A stretch of DNA of 6,192 nucleotides from CAYHOI01 sp964358175. Lineage in GTDB: Bacteria; Margulisbacteria; Riflemargulisbacteria; GWF2-35-9. The notes under the pieces are model-generated. The model saw only the letters and a program-made list of their open reading frames with translations. It had not been told where the DNA came from and ran no database searches. The stretch spans positions 1-6,192 of the forward strand of contig CAYHOI010000104.1 of NCBI GenBank assembly GCA_964358175.1. The letters run 5' to 3'. Position numbers and translations under genes: made by a program. Each line of letters starts with the position of its first letter. Position 1 is the first letter of the stretch. Of this stretch, positions 3,918 to 6,192 are shown piece by piece.

Positions 3918-6192
3918 GATGAGTTCTTTGGCTGAAATTTTTCCGCTGAGATCACTTCCTTCAAGGAGGTCATCTGACAGGCTTCGCTTGTCATGGTGTA
4001 GCTTTAATATCTTTTCTTCAATGGAGTTTCGCGTGATCAGCCGGTAAATGGTGACGGGACGCAATTGCCCGATTCGATGTGCCCTGTCCGATGCCTGATC
4101 CTCAACTGCAGGATTCCACCAGGGATCCATATGAATCACAAAATCAGCCGCTGTTAAATTTAGTCCTACGCCACCCGCCTTTAAGCTAATTAAGAAAAGA
4201 TCTCCCTGCCCAGACTGAAAAGCGTCCACGCGTGTTTTTCGGTCTTTAATGGGCGTACTTCCATCTAAATATTGATAGACGATTCCCCTCTTATCTAAAT
4301 TTTTCTTAATAATATCGAGATGACCCACAAATTGACTAAAAACCAGAGCCTTGTGATTATTCTCTCTTAACTCCTCGATCAATTCAAGAAAAGCATCAAG
4401 CTTTGAACCCGAAAGAGTGCTTTCTGGAAAGACCAGCGAGGGGTGGCAACAAACTCGGCGAAGCTTCATGATCTCTGAAAGTATTTTAATATGTTTCTGG
4501 GCTGGCGGTCCTTGTGTTTTCTCGATATTCTCAATGGCTTTGATACGTAACGCCTCGTATAAAGCTTCTTCTTCCCCAGAGAGATCAACGTACTTAAGGA
4601 TCTCCGTTTTAGCTGGAAGAGACTCAAGAACCTGCTGTTTTCTGCGACGGAGTATGAAGGGCTGAATTAACGTTTTGAGATACTTTTTGGCTTTCGCGTC
4701 CTGATATTTTTGGATGGGATTCCCATAGTTTTCACTGAACTGTTTCTGACTGCCCAGCAACCCCGGATTAATGAAATGGAACAAGCTCCAGAGTTCGTCC
4801 AAATGATTTTCGATGGGCGTACCTGTCGTAATAAGCTTGAAATCACCTTTTAGCGTAAAAATGGCCTTTGCTCTTTTCGTCTCAGCGTTTTTTATCGCCT
4901 GAGCTTCATCCAAAACAATCGTTTTCCAATGAATTCTCGAAAGCGAATCTATTTCTTGCTGCATAACCCCGTAACTACAGACGAGCATATCCATGGATCC
5001 GAGTTGTTGAATGAGTCCCGAACGATCCTTAACATCCGTGGTAGAAAGTTTAAGTGAAGGGGCGAAACGTCCCGCCTCGAATATCCAGTTCATCCCAACA
5101 GATGCAGGTGCGACGACGAGCGTAGGGCCATCTTTCGCACGATCAACGATCACCGCCAAAGCTTGAATCGTTTTCCCAAGCCCCATGTCGTCGGCCAGAC
5201 ACGCGCCAACGCCCCACTGTGCAAGTCGCGCCATCCATGAAAAGCCCTCAACCTGATAATCCCGCAAGTCAGCGACGAATGCCCTGGGTAAAACAGGGTT
5301 AAACATTTGGGATGCTTTGATGATTTCGACTTGCCGTTTCCAACTTTCATCAGCCTTCAGTTGCTTCATATCTTCTGTAAGTGACTGTACTGCAAAAGAC
5401 ATCATCGGGTGAAATTTAACCCCTGATTTACTTTTTTCGGTGTAGGAATTCAATTCATCGAGTTGCTTTCGCAAATGATCCGTCAACGCCAAATATTTTC
5501 CGTCACTAAGAGGAACAAAACGTCCGGCGTGTTTGTCGACCAGCTCAAATAGATCCAGCATACTGAGTACCAATGATTTGTCTACTTTCAAGAAACCCTC
5601 CATGCTAAACCAATCCGTCTCGCGATGTATCTTGATAGAGAACTGATCTGAGGACACATCAGAAGTCACTGACAGGGGCTTGCCCTTCGGCCACTCAATG
5701 ACTACCTTTTTTTTAAGAGACTCCAGGGAAACCAAAACAGACAAGGTATCTTCGATCTCGTTAAGTTCCCAACAGTATGGAATGTCCTGATGGTGAGCCA
5801 AAACATCGGAGGACTGAAGAACCGCTGAGTAGGACTTCTTTTCCAAATCAAGATCTCGCCTGGTTTGAATGCGTTCGCCATTTGTTTCCGTCATCACAAT
5901 CTGGGCACCCTCCCCCGGGAAAAAATAACTCCCGCAGGTTGTAAATGGTTTAACAAATGCTTCCAGCCGAAATCCTCGAAACAAGGGGGAAAGAAGCATA
6001 TATATTCGGCTGTCAGATGGAACAGCTCGAATGCTCTGGTCAACGCCTCCAATTGCAGACTGAACCGGAATTAACCCTGACAAATGCTGAACAGATTGCA
6101 ACAATGCGGGCTTTGCCTTTTTGGGAATAGAGAGTGACTTTAGCCCCCCGAAGATCGAAACTATTCCAGTGTAGATCGGAGTCTCCTCATAA
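3897..6192 (-). CDS. Large SNF2-family (DEAD/DEAH-type) helicase, C-terminal part; 5' end off the window
   Basis: This is a SWI2/SNF2-type ATPase that would translocate on duplex DNA and remodel protein-DNA complexes; its specific target is unknown. 764 codons are visible (numbered from the first full codon, ending at 6191). The Q-type motif LRDYQVEGFSW (309-319), Walker A DMGLGKT (335-341), DEAQ box (428-431), TGTPIEN (456-462), KALVFSQF (614-621) and QASDRAHRIGQ (699-709) are all intact, so both RecA lobes look functional. The region before the motor, with YFFPGEG (about 89-95), RRDL (111-114) and IEWPKG (165-170), resembles the segment preceding the motor in bacterial SNF2 proteins of about 1000 residues or more. 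Such proteins often carry a SWIM zinc finger further upstream. The frame has no stop up to position 6192. A TTG at 6104 is internal and has family-like sequence before it, so the true start lies outside. The stop overlaps trmB tail to tail. Confidence 0.93.
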   Translation of the reverse strand, partial: YEETPIYTGIVSIFGGLKSLSIPKKAKPALLQSVQHLSGLIPVQSAIGGVDQSIRAVPSDSRIYMLLSPLFRGFRLEAFVKPFTTCGSYFFPGEGAQIVMTETNGERIQTRRDLDLEKKSYSAVLQSSDVLAHHQDIPYCWELNEIEDTLSVLVSLESLKKKVVIEWPKGKPLSVTSDVSSDQFSIKIHRETDWFSMEGFLKVDKSLVLSMLDLFELVDKHAGRFVPLSDGKYLALTDHLRKQLDELNSYTEKSKSGVKFHPMMSFAVQSLTEDMKQLKADESWKRQVEIIKASQMFNPVLPRAFVADLRDYQVEGFSWMARLAQWGVGACLADDMGLGKTIQALAVIVDRAKDGPTLVVAPASVGMNWIFEAGRFAPSLKLSTTDVKDRSGLIQQLGSMDMLVCSYGVMQQEIDSLSRIHWKTIVLDEAQAIKNAETKRAKAIFTLKGDFKLITTGTPIENHLDELWSLFHFINPGLLGSQKQFSENYGNPIQKYQDAKAKKYLKTLIQPFILRRRKQQVLESLPAKTEILKYVDLSGEEEALYEALRIKAIENIEKTQGPPAQKHIKILSEIMKLRRVCCHPSLVFPESTLSGSKLDAFLELIEELRENNHKALVFSQFVGHLDIIKKNLDKRGIVYQYLDGSTPIKDRKTRVDAFQSGQGDLFLISLKAGGVGLNLTAADFVIHMDPWWNPAVEDQASDRAHRIGQLRPVTIYRLITRNSIEEKILKLHHDKRSLSDDLLEGSDLSGKISAKELISLITRN

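Overview
The window carries five protein-coding genes and one short divergent intergenic region built largely from hairpin repeats. No RNA genes, CRISPR arrays or insertion-sequence genes were seen. It reads as a bacterial chromosome of middling G+C with Shine-Dalgarno-led genes and short gene spacing. A periplasm-sensing CHASE2 cyclase suggests a cell with a distinct extracytoplasmic sensor space, probably Gram-negative. CHASE2 cyclases and large SNF2 helicases of this kind occur in deltaproteobacterial-type lineages, cyanobacteria, spirochaetes and several candidate phyla. I cannot place the organism more closely from sequence alone.

Layout. On the minus strand, 3069 down to 43, lies a compact three-gene unit: a type I methionine aminopeptidase (map), then 16 nt later a small biotin-carboxyl-carrier-like protein, then a CHASE2/class III nucleotide cyclase whose ATG overlaps the preceding stop (ATGA). 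The carrier-like protein has Asn where the biotinylated Lys should be, and has no Lys at all after residue 91. On the plus strand, 3306-3917, is trmB (tRNA m7G46 methyltransferase), divergent from map. From 3897 to the right edge on the minus strand is the C-terminal part of a large SNF2-family helicase. It converges on trmB, overlaps it by 21 bp, and is still open at the window edge, so its start is outside.

The 236-bp region between map and trmB holds two full copies and one deleted copy of a two-hairpin, REP-like repeat. The two full copies point outward, one toward each gene. The conserved end GGAAGGGT falls at the ribosome-binding position of both map and trmB.

How the genes may work together. 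The map, carrier-like and cyclase genes are probably co-transcribed. The most interesting hypothesis is that the lysine-less carrier is a non-biotinylatable regulator of acetyl-CoA carboxylase, analogous to plant plastid BADC proteins, produced in step with a membrane cyclase that senses the periplasm. The lost lysine, the conserved fold and the gene coupling are seen directly. The regulatory role is inference. TrmB and the helicase look like housekeeping or nucleic-acid genes with no evident functional link to the unit.
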